From: Cognatishimia sp. SS12
GTDB lineage: Bacteria; Pseudomonadota; Alphaproteobacteria; Rhodobacterales; Rhodobacteraceae
Direction of reading: 5' to 3'
Length of the DNA stretch: 64,000 bases
Assembly: GCF_028369055.1 (NCBI RefSeq)
Contig: NZ_JAQNCZ010000007.1
Coordinates: forward strand, 1-64,000
Numbering within the stretch: position 1 is the first letter of the stretch; each line of letters opens with the position of its first letter. Positions 24,875 through 32,915 of the stretch are shown in pieces. Position numbers and translations under genes: made by a program. The notes below the pieces were generated by a model. It was not told the DNA's origin and did no database searches. It worked only from the letters and a program-made list of their open reading frames with translations.

Positions 24875-25897
24875 ATGTCTCAACAATTCAAAGTTGCCGC
24901 AGTGCAAGCCGCCCCTGTCTTTCTGGACCTGCAGGCAAGCGTCACCAAAGCGATCACCTATATCGAAGAAGCGGCCGCCAATGGCGCAAAACTTGTGGCC
25001 TTCAGCGAAACCTGGCTGCCCGGCTATCCCAATCACATCTGGCTGGGTCCGGTGGCCTGGCAAATGCAATTCGTGGGCCGCTATTTTGACAATTCCATTG
25101 TTGCGGGGTCCGAAGAAGAAAAGCGTTTGGCGCAGGCCTGCCGTGACAACAACATCCAGCTGTCGATTGGTGTATCCGAACGGGACGGCGGCTCGCTTTA
25201 TATTGGGCAGTGGCATTTTGATGAAAACGGCGAGGTCATCAACCGGCGCCGCAAACTCAAACCGACCCATGTGGAGCGCACGGTTTACGGCGAAGGCGAC
25301 GGGTCTGATTTGAACGTCGTGGACACGTCGCTTGGCCGCGTGGGTCAGCTGGCCTGCTGGGAACACCTGCAGCCGCTGTCCAAATACGCCATGTATTCCC
25401 AGAACGAGCAGATTCACATCGCAGCCTGGCCCAATCTGGCGCTGTATGAAGGCACCGCCTATGCGCTGGGGCATCAGGTCAACAACGGCGCGAGCATGAT
25501 GTATGCGGTGGAAGGCAGCTGCTTTGTCGTTGCGCCTTGTTCGCTCGTAACCAAAGAAAACCAAGACATTGTCTGCCAAGGCGACCCTGAAAAGGAAAAA
25601 TTGTGCCCGACCGGCGGGGGCTACACCAAGATCTATGCCCCGGATGGAACCAGCATCGGGTCTGAACTTGCCCATGACGAGGAAGGCATCGTCTATGCCG
25701 ACATTGATCTGCATATGATCGGCTATGCCAAGGCCGCGGCAGATCCGGCTGGGCATTATGCAAAGGCCGACAGCACCCGGTTGCTTTTGAACAAAAAGAA
25801 GCAGCGCGCCGTGATGTATTTTGACGACACGAATGACGTTGAGCTCAGCGCATCCCCAAATGCCGAGATCGTAGAACTCGAGCAGGCGGCTGAGTGA
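24875..25897 (+). CDS. Nitrilase
   Basis: 340 residues. It hydrolyses a nitrile to the carboxylic acid plus ammonia. The catalytic triad is visible: Glu45 in FSETWLPGYP, Lys in RRRKLKPTHVER (127/129) and Cys161 in GQLACWEHLQPL. The ERTVYGEGDGSD block is typical of true nitrilases (EC 3.5.5.1) rather than amidases. A CGGGAGAAAAG ribosome site precedes the ATG. It is the first gene of a cluster with a flavin-binding protein and a complete branched-chain-type ABC importer, which may bring in a nitrile or a related amide. The aromatic, aliphatic or arylaceto preference is not decidable by eye. Confidence 0.93.
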   Translation: MSQQFKVAAVQAAPVFLDLQASVTKAITYIEEAAANGAKLVAFSETWLPGYPNHIWLGPVAWQMQFVGRYFDNSIVAGSEEEKRLAQACRDNNIQLSIGVSERDGGSLYIGQWHFDENGEVINRRRKLKPTHVERTVYGEGDGSDLNVVDTSLGRVGQLACWEHLQPLSKYAMYSQNEQIHIAAWPNLALYEGTAYALGHQVNNGASMMYAVEGSCFVVAPCSLVTKENQDIVCQGDPEKEKLCPTGGGYTKIYAPDGTSIGSELAHDEEGIVYADIDLHMIGYAKAAADPAGHYAKADSTRLLLNKKKQRAVMYFDDTNDVELSASPNAEIVELEQAAE

Positions 25898-25902
25898 CGT
25901 CA

Positions 25903-25933
25903 ATGGCCCCCAGCCACGTGGTTTGGGGGCCAT
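25903..25933 (+). repeat. Strong hairpin after the nitrilase gene
   Basis: Perfect 10-bp stem ATGGCCCCCA / TGGGGGCCAT with an 11-base loop that itself contains CCACGTGG. There is no U-tract. It may be a partial terminator or an mRNA stabiliser between nitrilase and the next gene, giving more nitrilase than downstream product. Confidence 0.55.
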
Positions 25934-25966
25934 GCCAAATCACACCATGCGTCAATGGAGGTAAAC

Positions 25967-26632
25967 GTGCCAACACCAGATGATTTCTATACCGATGCCC
26001 AACGCGCATTGCAGCAGGAAGGCAAGCAGGACAAGCTGGCCGACGTCGTGGTGCACGCCATCGTGCGGGACGAGCTGGAAGAAATTCACACCGACTATAT
26101 CAACAGCCGGGACTATTTCTTTCTGTCCAGCGTGAATGCCAAGGGCGAGCCGACGGTGTCTTACAAAGGCGGCGATGTCGGCTTTGTCAAAGTGCTATCA
26201 AACAACCGTCTGATCTTTCCGAACTATGATGGCAATGGCATGTGGCTCTCGCTCGGCAATATTGATGAGACGGCCAAGGTCGGCATGCTGTTCATGGATA
26301 TGGTCACGCCCTGGCGTATCCGGGTGCAGGGCACGGCGAAAATCAACCGCGATCCTGAATTGGTTGCTCAGTTCCCCGGGGCCAATATGGTTGTCGATGT
26401 CCATGTTGATGTCGTCTTTCAGAACTGCGCCCGCTACATCCATAAACATACACGGGTCGAAAAATCGCCTTATGTTCCGGACGCAGAGGGCAAGGCCCCG
26501 TTCCCGGCCTGGAAACGTATCGATCCGCTGCAACCCTTCCTGCACCCCGACGATCAAGGGCGCGCAGAGCACGAGGGCGGCACAATCAGCGAAGAACAGT
26601 ATTTGGACAAGGTTGCAAAAGGCACGTCCTGA
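25967..26632 (+). CDS. Pyridoxamine 5'-phosphate oxidase-like flavin-binding protein
   Basis: 221 residues from GTG 25967, chosen because GGAGG lies 5 bases upstream; the ATG at 25955 would overlap that site. Split-barrel FMN-binding fold of the PNPOx family: DYFFLSSVNAKGEPTVSYKGGDVGFVKVL, then FPNYDGNGMWLSLGN, and a C-terminal PFPAWKRIDPLQPFLH. It is probably an oxidoreductase or F420/FMN-dependent reductase of unknown substrate. The position between nitrilase and the Liv importer suggests a step in the same pathway. Confidence 0.85.
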   Translation: MPTPDDFYTDAQRALQQEGKQDKLADVVVHAIVRDELEEIHTDYINSRDYFFLSSVNAKGEPTVSYKGGDVGFVKVLSNNRLIFPNYDGNGMWLSLGNIDETAKVGMLFMDMVTPWRIRVQGTAKINRDPELVAQFPGANMVVDVHVDVVFQNCARYIHKHTRVEKSPYVPDAEGKAPFPAWKRIDPLQPFLHPDDQGRAEHEGGTISEEQYLDKVAKGTS

Positions 26633-26714
26633 CACCCACAACGGGCCGCGCGCTCTGCGGCTCTGATCTGAAAAACCCGGAGAAACCGGGGTTCTTTCTC
26701 AACAGGAGACCACT

Positions 26715-27977
26715 ATGAAACTTCAATTCACCCTGGCGACAGGGGCGGCGGCGCTTTGCCTCTCGCTCATGTCAAATTCCGCAGCCGCTGAGGATGCCAA
26801 ACCCCATTGCGGCCTGAACACCGGCCAAGCGGCAACCGGCGCACCGATCAAAGTGGGCGGCATCAATGGAAACGCGCCTCCGGGCGACTTTTCGGGCGGA
26901 ACCGATGCTGCCGCGGCCTATTTTGATTGTGTGAATGCCAATGGCGGCATCCATGGCCGCCCCATCGAATACATCGTTGAAAATGATCAATGGAACCCGG
27001 AACTGGCCGGGCAGGTCGCAACGAAGCTGGTCAAGGATGAAGAGGTCGTGGCCTTGGTCGGCAACGGATCTGTTGTCGAAATGGCGGTGAACGCTTCGCT
27101 TTATGCCGCCGAGGACGTGATGGTCATGGCCTCGGGCTGCGCGATTTCTGAATGTTATGAAAGCAGCCACATCGTATCGACCAACCAGGGGCCGCTGCCA
27201 TCGGGCATCGGCGCGCTGAAATTTGCCATCGAAGAACTGGGCAGCACAAACGCCGCCTGCATTGGCTTTAACATCCCGAACAACGGTGGCTGGGCCTGTG
27301 ATTGGATGAATGAATATATGGCCAGCAAGGGGCTGCAGGGCACATCCATCCTGATGGACCCAACTGCGGTGGACCTCAACTCTGTCTATTTGCAGGCGCT
27401 GGCCGAAGGTGTCGACACCATTCTGTTGATGCTGCCAGCGGGGCCTGCGATTGGTCTGCTGAAGGTCGCAGAAGAGCAGGGCGGTCGCGAGATGTTCAAA
27501 TGGGTATCGCCAACCCCGCTCTATGAGCCGGGCGTGGGCGAGGTGCTGGGCGATTACTGGTCTGAGCATCTTTATGTAAACATCGAGCTGAACCAATTCG
27601 ACAGCGCAGGGCCGGACAACCAGAACTGGGTCAAGGTGATGGATGCCTTCGGCAAAGACGGCGATCGTCGCGATACCTTCAGCCAGTCAGGCTACATCTC
27701 GGCAAAGTTCTTTGTGGATGCGCTGCTGGAACTGGATGCAGACAGTATTGATCGCCCCACCGTCACGAAAACCATTCAGGACATCGTGGGCGTCAAATCC
27801 GACCTGCTGTGTGACCCATATTATGTCGGCATTGCGGACCGCCACATGCCGAACCATTCGGGCCGCATGGTGGTTTTCAAGGACGGCGGGTTTGAGCTGG
27901 TGCGCGATTGTTATGACATCGACACCAACTACCTGGAGCCAATTCTGGCGCAAGAAGCCGCCCTTGGCTTGAACTAA
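26715..27977 (+). CDS. Branched-chain-type ABC transporter substrate-binding protein
   Basis: 420 residues. The signal peptide ends SNSAAA-ED. Periplasmic binding protein type I fold (Peripla_BP_6): IKVGGINGNAPPGDFSGG, AAAAYFDCVNANGGIHGRPIEYIVEND, ALVGNGSVVEMAV. The ribosome site AACAGGAG precedes the ATG. It is the receptor of the LivHMGF system that follows. Because the operon starts with a nitrilase, the ligand may be a nitrile or amide rather than leucine. Several cysteines are present in the mature protein, so disulfides are possible. Confidence 0.92.
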   Translation: MKLQFTLATGAAALCLSLMSNSAAAEDAKPHCGLNTGQAATGAPIKVGGINGNAPPGDFSGGTDAAAAYFDCVNANGGIHGRPIEYIVENDQWNPELAGQVATKLVKDEEVVALVGNGSVVEMAVNASLYAAEDVMVMASGCAISECYESSHIVSTNQGPLPSGIGALKFAIEELGSTNAACIGFNIPNNGGWACDWMNEYMASKGLQGTSILMDPTAVDLNSVYLQALAEGVDTILLMLPAGPAIGLLKVAEEQGGREMFKWVSPTPLYEPGVGEVLGDYWSEHLYVNIELNQFDSAGPDNQNWVKVMDAFGKDGDRRDTFSQSGYISAKFFVDALLELDADSIDRPTVTKTIQDIVGVKSDLLCDPYYVGIADRHMPNHSGRMVVFKDGGFELVRDCYDIDTNYLEPILAQEAALGLN

Positions 27978-27992
27978 CCTCTCTCCCCAGAA

Positions 27993-28016
27993 GGGCGGCG
28001 TGGCGCAAGGCCGCCC
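27993..28016 (+). repeat. Intercistronic hairpin after the Liv receptor gene
   Basis: 7-bp GC stem GGGCGGC / GCCGCCC with a 10-base loop and no U-tract, between the receptor gene and livH. It probably stabilises the upstream mRNA, as proposed for the tctC and dpp cases. Confidence 0.6.
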
Positions 28017-28034
28017 GCCCTGAAAGGAATTTTC

Positions 28035-28910
28035 ATGTTGAAAGTCTATGGTCTTTTTCTGGTCTCGGGCCTCGCGGTTGGGTCGCTTTATGCCCTCGCT
28101 GGCATTGGTCTGGTGATCCTGCGCCGCTCTACCGGGTTTCTCAATTTCGCCTATGGGGCGATGGCCGCCGCTGCGGCAATGGTCGCTTGGCAAGTGGCAG
28201 AGTGGGGGGCTTGGCAGCCAGTCTCGTGGCTTGCGGCTTTGCTGACCGGCATCGCGCTGAGCGTGCTTTATGGGCGCCTACTGGCCCCAGCGCTGGCCTG
28301 GCGCGAACCCGCTGTCAAAGCGGTGGCAACGCTGGGCTATATGCTGATCCTGCTTGGTCTGATGGGCTTGCTTTGGGACGACAGCCTGCGCAAGCTGAGC
28401 CTGCCAACCGACAAAATCGCGGTCACGCTTTTGGGCGTGCGCGTCACTGTGACCCGGATTATCGCGCTGGCTGTGGCGATGGCGGCCGTGGTGATCATGA
28501 TCCTGTATCTTGATCGTTCGCGCATGGGATTGAACATGCGTTCGCTCGCAGACAATCGCGATCATGCGGCCTTGATCGGCATCCCGATCGTCAAAGTAGA
28601 AACCCTGGCTTGGGGGATTTCCGGGGCGCTTGCAGGTGGCACTGGTCTGTTGTTTGGCTCTCTTGTCCGGCTGGAGCCGACGGTGATCACCTTCATGGTT
28701 ATTCCGGCCACGGCAGCAGCGATTGTGGGGCGCCTGACCTCGCTTCCGATGACACTCGTGGGCGGATTGGTAATTGGCGTCGTCGAAGCGATGCTTACCC
28801 TTTACAAACCTCTGGCCCCGCTGCGCGCGATGACCCCCTTTGTCATCGCCGGACTGATGATCCTTTGGATGCAGCGCAGCACCACACTGACCTTTGCGAC
28901 CAAGGAGTGA
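28035..28910 (+). CDS. livH: Branched-chain-type ABC transporter permease (LivH-like)
   Basis: 291 residues, about eight membrane segments. It has the LivH motifs GLAVGSLYALAGIGLVI, STGFLNFAYGAM near the N-terminus and the EAA-like loop RSRMGLNMRSLADNRDHAALIGI. It pairs with the following LivM-like permease. AAAGGAA precedes the ATG. The gene name reflects family, not substrate. Confidence 0.9.
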   Translation: MLKVYGLFLVSGLAVGSLYALAGIGLVILRRSTGFLNFAYGAMAAAAAMVAWQVAEWGAWQPVSWLAALLTGIALSVLYGRLLAPALAWREPAVKAVATLGYMLILLGLMGLLWDDSLRKLSLPTDKIAVTLLGVRVTVTRIIALAVAMAAVVIMILYLDRSRMGLNMRSLADNRDHAALIGIPIVKVETLAWGISGALAGGTGLLFGSLVRLEPTVITFMVIPATAAAIVGRLTSLPMTLVGGLVIGVVEAMLTLYKPLAPLRAMTPFVIAGLMILWMQRSTTLTFATKE

Positions 28911-28914
28911 ACCG

Positions 28915-29886
28915 ATGGGACGCATATTTTCTTACGCAACCCTGACAGGCCTTGGCCTGTTGATATTGGCGCTGATTGCGCTGCCGCTCATGCTGGGGGC
29001 GCTTTGGATCAAAGTGCTGACCTCGGCTGCAATTTTTGCCCTGGCCGCTGCCGGTGTGGCGCTTGTCTATGCGCAGCTTGGTCTGATCAACCTGGCCCAG
29101 ATCGCCTTGATCGGGGTCGGCGGATGGATCGCGCTGCGCCTGAATTATGCCACGGACCTGCCTGTCACCTTGCTGGTGCTAATTGCGGGCACGCTGACCG
29201 GAGTAATCGGCGCGATTTTTGCACTGCCCGCGCTGCGGATGCGCGGCCTTTATCTTGCCCTCGTGACCTTGATGGTCGCGGCGCTGTTCCAGATATTCTT
29301 TAATGCTTTCCAGTTCCCCAATGGCGGCGAGGGGTTCTGGGGTGTCGCCCAGAAGTCCGCAAGCGAGGTGCGCCGCCCGGGGTTCGCAGAAAGTGATGTT
29401 GGCTATTATCGCTATACGCTCATTTTCATGGCCATCGGATTTGGCGTGATCGGCCTGCACAAAATCACTGCGCCGGGGCGTGCCTGGGCCATGATCCGGC
29501 AATCTGAGGCCAACGCCATGGCGACCGGCGTCAATGTCACGCTTTACAAGCTTTGGGCCTTTGCCTTGTCCGGTCTTCTGGCCGGGACCGCCGGTGCCCT
29601 GCTGGCGGGTGCCCTCGGTCAACTTGATGCGCGCAGCTTCCTGGCGGGGGAGGGGATTTTGCTCTTTGCCTTGGCCGTTGTCGGTGGCGTCTTTAGCTGG
29701 GTCGGGGCAATCGTGGCCGGGCTGCTCTATAAACTGCTGCCCGCGCTTTTTAACGATCTCGGGCTTAGCGCGGATGTCGCCATGATCATATTCGGGGCCG
29801 CATTGATGCATGCCATCATGACAGCCCCGCAGGGCATTGCCGGTCAGATTTTGGGCGCATTCAACCGGGGAGGCTCCGATGATTGA
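28915..29886 (+). CDS. livM: Branched-chain-type ABC transporter permease (LivM-like)
   Basis: 323 residues from ATG 28915, with AAGGAG 7 bases upstream and inside the end of livH. It has about ten membrane segments. LivM motifs are AAGVALVYAQLGLINLAQIALIGVG and the ATPase-contact loop GRAWAMIRQSEANAMATGVN. It overlaps the start of the first ATPase gene by 8 bases. Confidence 0.9.
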   Translation: MGRIFSYATLTGLGLLILALIALPLMLGALWIKVLTSAAIFALAAAGVALVYAQLGLINLAQIALIGVGGWIALRLNYATDLPVTLLVLIAGTLTGVIGAIFALPALRMRGLYLALVTLMVAALFQIFFNAFQFPNGGEGFWGVAQKSASEVRRPGFAESDVGYYRYTLIFMAIGFGVIGLHKITAPGRAWAMIRQSEANAMATGVNVTLYKLWAFALSGLLAGTAGALLAGALGQLDARSFLAGEGILLFALAVVGGVFSWVGAIVAGLLYKLLPALFNDLGLSADVAMIIFGAALMHAIMTAPQGIAGQILGAFNRGGSDD

Positions 29887-30583
29887 GATTGCAGATGTCA
29901 CAGTCAAATTTGGCGGCGTCGTCGCGCTGGACAACGTGACGTTGGAAATTGCGGACGATGTTGTTGGCCTGATCGGGCCGAATGGCGCGGGCAAGACAAC
30001 TTTGGTGAACGCCTTTTCCGGGTTTGTGCGGCAGGCCGGGGGGCGGATTTCCGTTCATGGCACCAGCCTGTCGGATCTTGCGCCGCATGAACGCGCGCGC
30101 TGGGGATTGGCGCGCAGCTTTCAAAAGGTGCAGATCGTGCCCGATCTCAGCGTTGCGGATCACCTCTTGGCAATGCTTGACAGCAAGGGGCTGAGCCGCG
30201 CGCAATGCAAAGAAGCGGTGCACCACGCGCTGGATTTTGTGGGCATTCAAAATATCAGCAGCAAGATGGGCCGCAGCCTCAATCCCTATCAACGTCGCAT
30301 GACCGAGATTGCAAAATGCCTTGTCGGCGCGCCGCGTCTCATTCTTTTGGATGAACCGGGCGGCGGCCTGTCGCAGGCCGAAATGCAGCATTTGCGACGG
30401 GTGATCCGCGGCATTCACCCAGAATATGGTGCGCAAATTCTACTGGTGGATCACGACGTCGACCTGATCCGCGATGTCTGTGCGTCAACAGCGGTGCTGG
30501 ATTTTGGCAAGCTGATTGCCTTTGGCAACACCAATGCCGTGCTTGAAGACGAAGTTGTTAAAACGGCCTATTTGGGTCGGTAA
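29879..30583 (+). CDS. livG: Branched-chain-type ABC transporter ATP-binding protein (LivG-like)
   Basis: 234 residues from ATG 29879 with GGGGAGG upstream. Walker A is GPNGAGKTT (near residue 35), Walker B is LILLDEPGGGLS, and the H-loop is LLVDHDVDLI. The usual LSGGQ signature is replaced by LNPYQRRMTEI, a departure seen in some LivG proteins that depend on the partner's signature. It is part of a tightly spaced liv operon. Confidence 0.88.
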   Translation: MIEIADVTVKFGGVVALDNVTLEIADDVVGLIGPNGAGKTTLVNAFSGFVRQAGGRISVHGTSLSDLAPHERARWGLARSFQKVQIVPDLSVADHLLAMLDSKGLSRAQCKEAVHHALDFVGIQNISSKMGRSLNPYQRRMTEIAKCLVGAPRLILLDEPGGGLSQAEMQHLRRVIRGIHPEYGAQILLVDHDVDLIRDVCASTAVLDFGKLIAFGNTNAVLEDEVVKTAYLGR

Positions 30584-30592
30584 GGAGCTGTG

Positions 30593-31291
30593 ATGCTAGA
30601 ACTGACCGATATCACCATCGAAGGGGAAACCCGCCGTGTCGTTGACGGGGTTTCGCTTGATCTGAAGCAAGGCGAAATTGTTGCTCTGCTTGGCCCGAAT
30701 GGGGCGGGGAAATCTGAACTGGTGCTCGGCATCGCCGGCATCATGCCTTTGACCGGCCGGGTGCAGATTGACGGCACAGAGGTTGCGCGCCAATCCCCGC
30801 AAGCGATCCGGGCGCAGGGTATTGCCGCCGTTCCAGAAGGGCACCAGACCCTCAGCGGGCTGTCTGTGCTCGATAATCTGCGCGCCGCTGGGCCCAACCT
30901 CAGCGATCAAGATTTAGAAGGTTCGGTTGAAAACGCCTTTTTGGTCTTTCCCGAGCTGCGGGAGAAATCCGGCCAGGCGGCCGGCAACCTATCGGGCGGG
31001 CAACAGCAGATGGTGGCCATCGCGCAGGCGCTGGTTTCGCGGCCCAAATTTCTCTTGCTGGACGAAATGTCTTTGGGCCTCGCGCCGGTCATCATTGAGC
31101 GGCTGGTCGCGGTGGTGCGCAAGCTGCGCGATGGTGGCATGGGGATCTTGCTGATCGAACAATTCACCCATCTGGCCTTGGACGTCGCAGACCGGGCCCA
31201 TGTTCTGACGCAAGGGCGGTTGAGCTATTCGGGCACCCCCGCAGAACTGAAGGCGGACCGCAGCATCCTTGAGCGCGCTTATTTGGGATGA
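30593..31291 (+). CDS. livF: Branched-chain-type ABC transporter ATP-binding protein (LivF-like)
   Basis: 232 residues from ATG 30593 with AAGGAG 5 bases upstream. Walker A is GPNGAGKSE, the signature is NLSGGQQQMVAIAQAL, Walker B is FLLLDEMSLGLAP and the H-loop is LIEQFTHLAL. The typical LivF PEGHQTLSGLSVLDNL is also present. It is the last gene of the nitrilase-liv operon; its end overlaps the convergent MarR gene by 13 bases. Confidence 0.92.
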   Translation: MLELTDITIEGETRRVVDGVSLDLKQGEIVALLGPNGAGKSELVLGIAGIMPLTGRVQIDGTEVARQSPQAIRAQGIAAVPEGHQTLSGLSVLDNLRAAGPNLSDQDLEGSVENAFLVFPELREKSGQAAGNLSGGQQQMVAIAQALVSRPKFLLLDEMSLGLAPVIIERLVAVVRKLRDGGMGILLIEQFTHLALDVADRAHVLTQGRLSYSGTPAELKADRSILERAYLG

Positions 31292-31788
31292 GTGTGCATG
31301 AAACGGCTGAGAACGTCGCGCAGCACGCGGTTTTCATCCGCTGACAAGCTGCGCCGCAGGTCCGCGTCATAGTCGATGGCTTTGGACTTGAGGTCATCAT
31401 AGACGCGCTTTCCAGCGTCCGATAGCGACAGCATCGAATGGCGGCGATCATTCTTAAGGGTCTGGCGCGTGACATACCCCTTGCTTTCAAGGGCATTCAC
31501 CGCGCGCGAGACCTTTGTTTTGTGAATGTTGGAGCGTTCGCAAATACTTTTGGCCGTCAGATCCCCAAAGCTGCCCAAATGAAACAGCACCCGCCATTCC
31601 GTGCGCAGCATGCCGTATTGGTCGCGGTAATGCTGCTGGAATTCCATACTCAACGCATCTGCTGCTTGGTTCAGTAGATATGGCAGGAAATCGTCCAGCT
31701 TATAGATTTTTTCGTCCTTCATGGCGTCGCCCACGTCGTTTCCAAGTTCACCAGTCGTTGGTCGCGGAAAAATCCGCATCACAGTCAC
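31279..31788 (-). CDS. MarR family transcriptional regulator
   Basis: 169 residues from GTG 31788, with AAGG 6 bases upstream; ATG 31722 would give a 147-residue protein that still covers the whole MarR domain, so the start is uncertain. The winged HTH is LTAKSICERSNIHKTKVSRAVNALESKGYV, with the wing LKNDRRHSMLSLSDAG. It is divergent from the MBL-hydroxylase-DUF2783 operon. Two copies of a 14-base palindromic element in the intergenic region are its probable operators. Confidence 0.88.
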   Translation of the reverse strand: MTVMRIFPRPTTGELGNDVGDAMKDEKIYKLDDFLPYLLNQAADALSMEFQQHYRDQYGMLRTEWRVLFHLGSFGDLTAKSICERSNIHKTKVSRAVNALESKGYVTRQTLKNDRRHSMLSLSDAGKRVYDDLKSKAIDYDADLRRSLSADENRVLRDVLSRFMHTHPK

Positions 31789-31836
31789 ATAGGCCTTTTG
31801 GGCCGGAATAGCGATGTCCCTTCATAGCGAATTTTG

Positions 31837-31879
31837 GTTTCATGTGTAACAAATATCTTGACTTAGTTGCATATGTAAC
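31837..31879. promoter_or_regulatory. Tandem MarR operators before the hydroxylase operon
   Basis: GTTTCATGTGTAAC (31837-31850) and GTTGCATATGTAAC (31866-31879) match at 12 of 14 positions and are each near-palindromic (GTTnCATATGnAAC). Their starts are 29 bases apart, close to three helical turns. They lie in the 154-base gap between the MarR gene and the MBL gene. Confidence 0.65.
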
Positions 31880-31942
31880 GAATTTTAGACCAAAGCCCGC
31901 GACTCAGTCAAAGCGCGGCAGAAACGCGAACAGGAGAACGAA

Positions 31943-32893
31943 ATGTCCAAGGCCTTTGCATCCGTCGGTGACATGGAAGACAAAGAAATCAGCTTCACCC
32001 AAATCGGCGAAGGTCTGTATGCCTTCACCGCCGAAGGCGACCCCAACACAGGGGTAATCATTGGCGATGACAGCGTGATGATTATCGAAGCGCAGGCCAC
32101 ACCACGCCTGGCGCGCAAGGTGATTGAATGCGTGCGTTCGGTCACAGATAAACCGATCAGCCATGTGGTGCTGACCCATTACCACGCGGTGCGGGTTTTG
32201 GGGGCGTCCGCCTATGGCGCGCGGGAGATCATCATGTCCGACACGGCACGGGCGATGGTTGCAGAGCGGGGCCAAGAGGATTGGGATTCAGAATTTGACC
32301 GCTTCCCACGGCTGTTTCAGGGCCATGAGGAAATTCCAGGCCTGACCTGGCCGACCACCACATTCAGCGACAGTATGACCGTCTATCTTGGCAAGCGCCG
32401 CGTCGACATTATGCATTTGGGCCGCGCCCATACGGCGGGTGATGCCGTGGTCTGGGTGCCCGATCAGGAGGTGATGTTCACCGGCGATATCGTTGAATAT
32501 CATTCTGCCTGCTACTGCGGCGATGGGCATTTCTCAGATTGGGCCGATACACTGGCCAATATCGCCGCGTTTGAGCCGAAATCAATTGCTCCGGGCCGTG
32601 GCGATGCGCTGGTTGGCGAAGAGATGGTGGCAAAGGCGCTGGCCGCGACCGAGGATTTCATCAGTTCCACCTATAAACCTGTAGAGCGCGTGGCCGCGCG
32701 GGGCGGCAGCCTCAAAGAAGCCTGGGATGCGGTGCGGGCTTCTTGTGACGAAAAATTCAAAGATTACGCGATTTACGAACACTGCCTGCCGTTCAACGTC
32801 GCGCGGGCCTATGACGAAGCGCGCGGCATTGACACGCCCCGCGTCTGGACCGCCGCGCGCGACAAAGAGATGTGGAACGCGCTGCAGAACTAA
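31943..32893 (+). CDS. MBL-fold protein with degenerate metal motif
   Basis: 316 residues. The metallo-beta-lactamase fold is clear (GVIIGDDSVMIIEAQATP, then THYHAVR, GRAHTAGDAVVWVP, MFTGDIVE). The usual HxHxDH is HYHAVR at 79-84, so the Asp and His of metal site 2 are missing; His163 and Asp182 remain. It may bind one metal or use another chemistry. It is the first gene before an FAD hydroxylase and a DUF2783 protein and is likely co-regulated by the divergent MarR. AGGAG lies before the ATG. The enzyme could hydrolyse a product or ester in an aromatic pathway (inference). Confidence 0.85.
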   Translation: MSKAFASVGDMEDKEISFTQIGEGLYAFTAEGDPNTGVIIGDDSVMIIEAQATPRLARKVIECVRSVTDKPISHVVLTHYHAVRVLGASAYGAREIIMSDTARAMVAERGQEDWDSEFDRFPRLFQGHEEIPGLTWPTTTFSDSMTVYLGKRRVDIMHLGRAHTAGDAVVWVPDQEVMFTGDIVEYHSACYCGDGHFSDWADTLANIAAFEPKSIAPGRGDALVGEEMVAKALAATEDFISSTYKPVERVAARGGSLKEAWDAVRASCDEKFKDYAIYEHCLPFNVARAYDEARGIDTPRVWTAARDKEMWNALQN

Positions 32894-32915
32894 TCAGGAC
32901 ACGGGAGGATCCGCC

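Noticed and set aside
26672..26694. Hairpin (CCCGG / CCGGG) before the Liv receptor gene
   Set aside because: Short stem with a bulge and no T-tract; not distinctive in GC-rich sequence.
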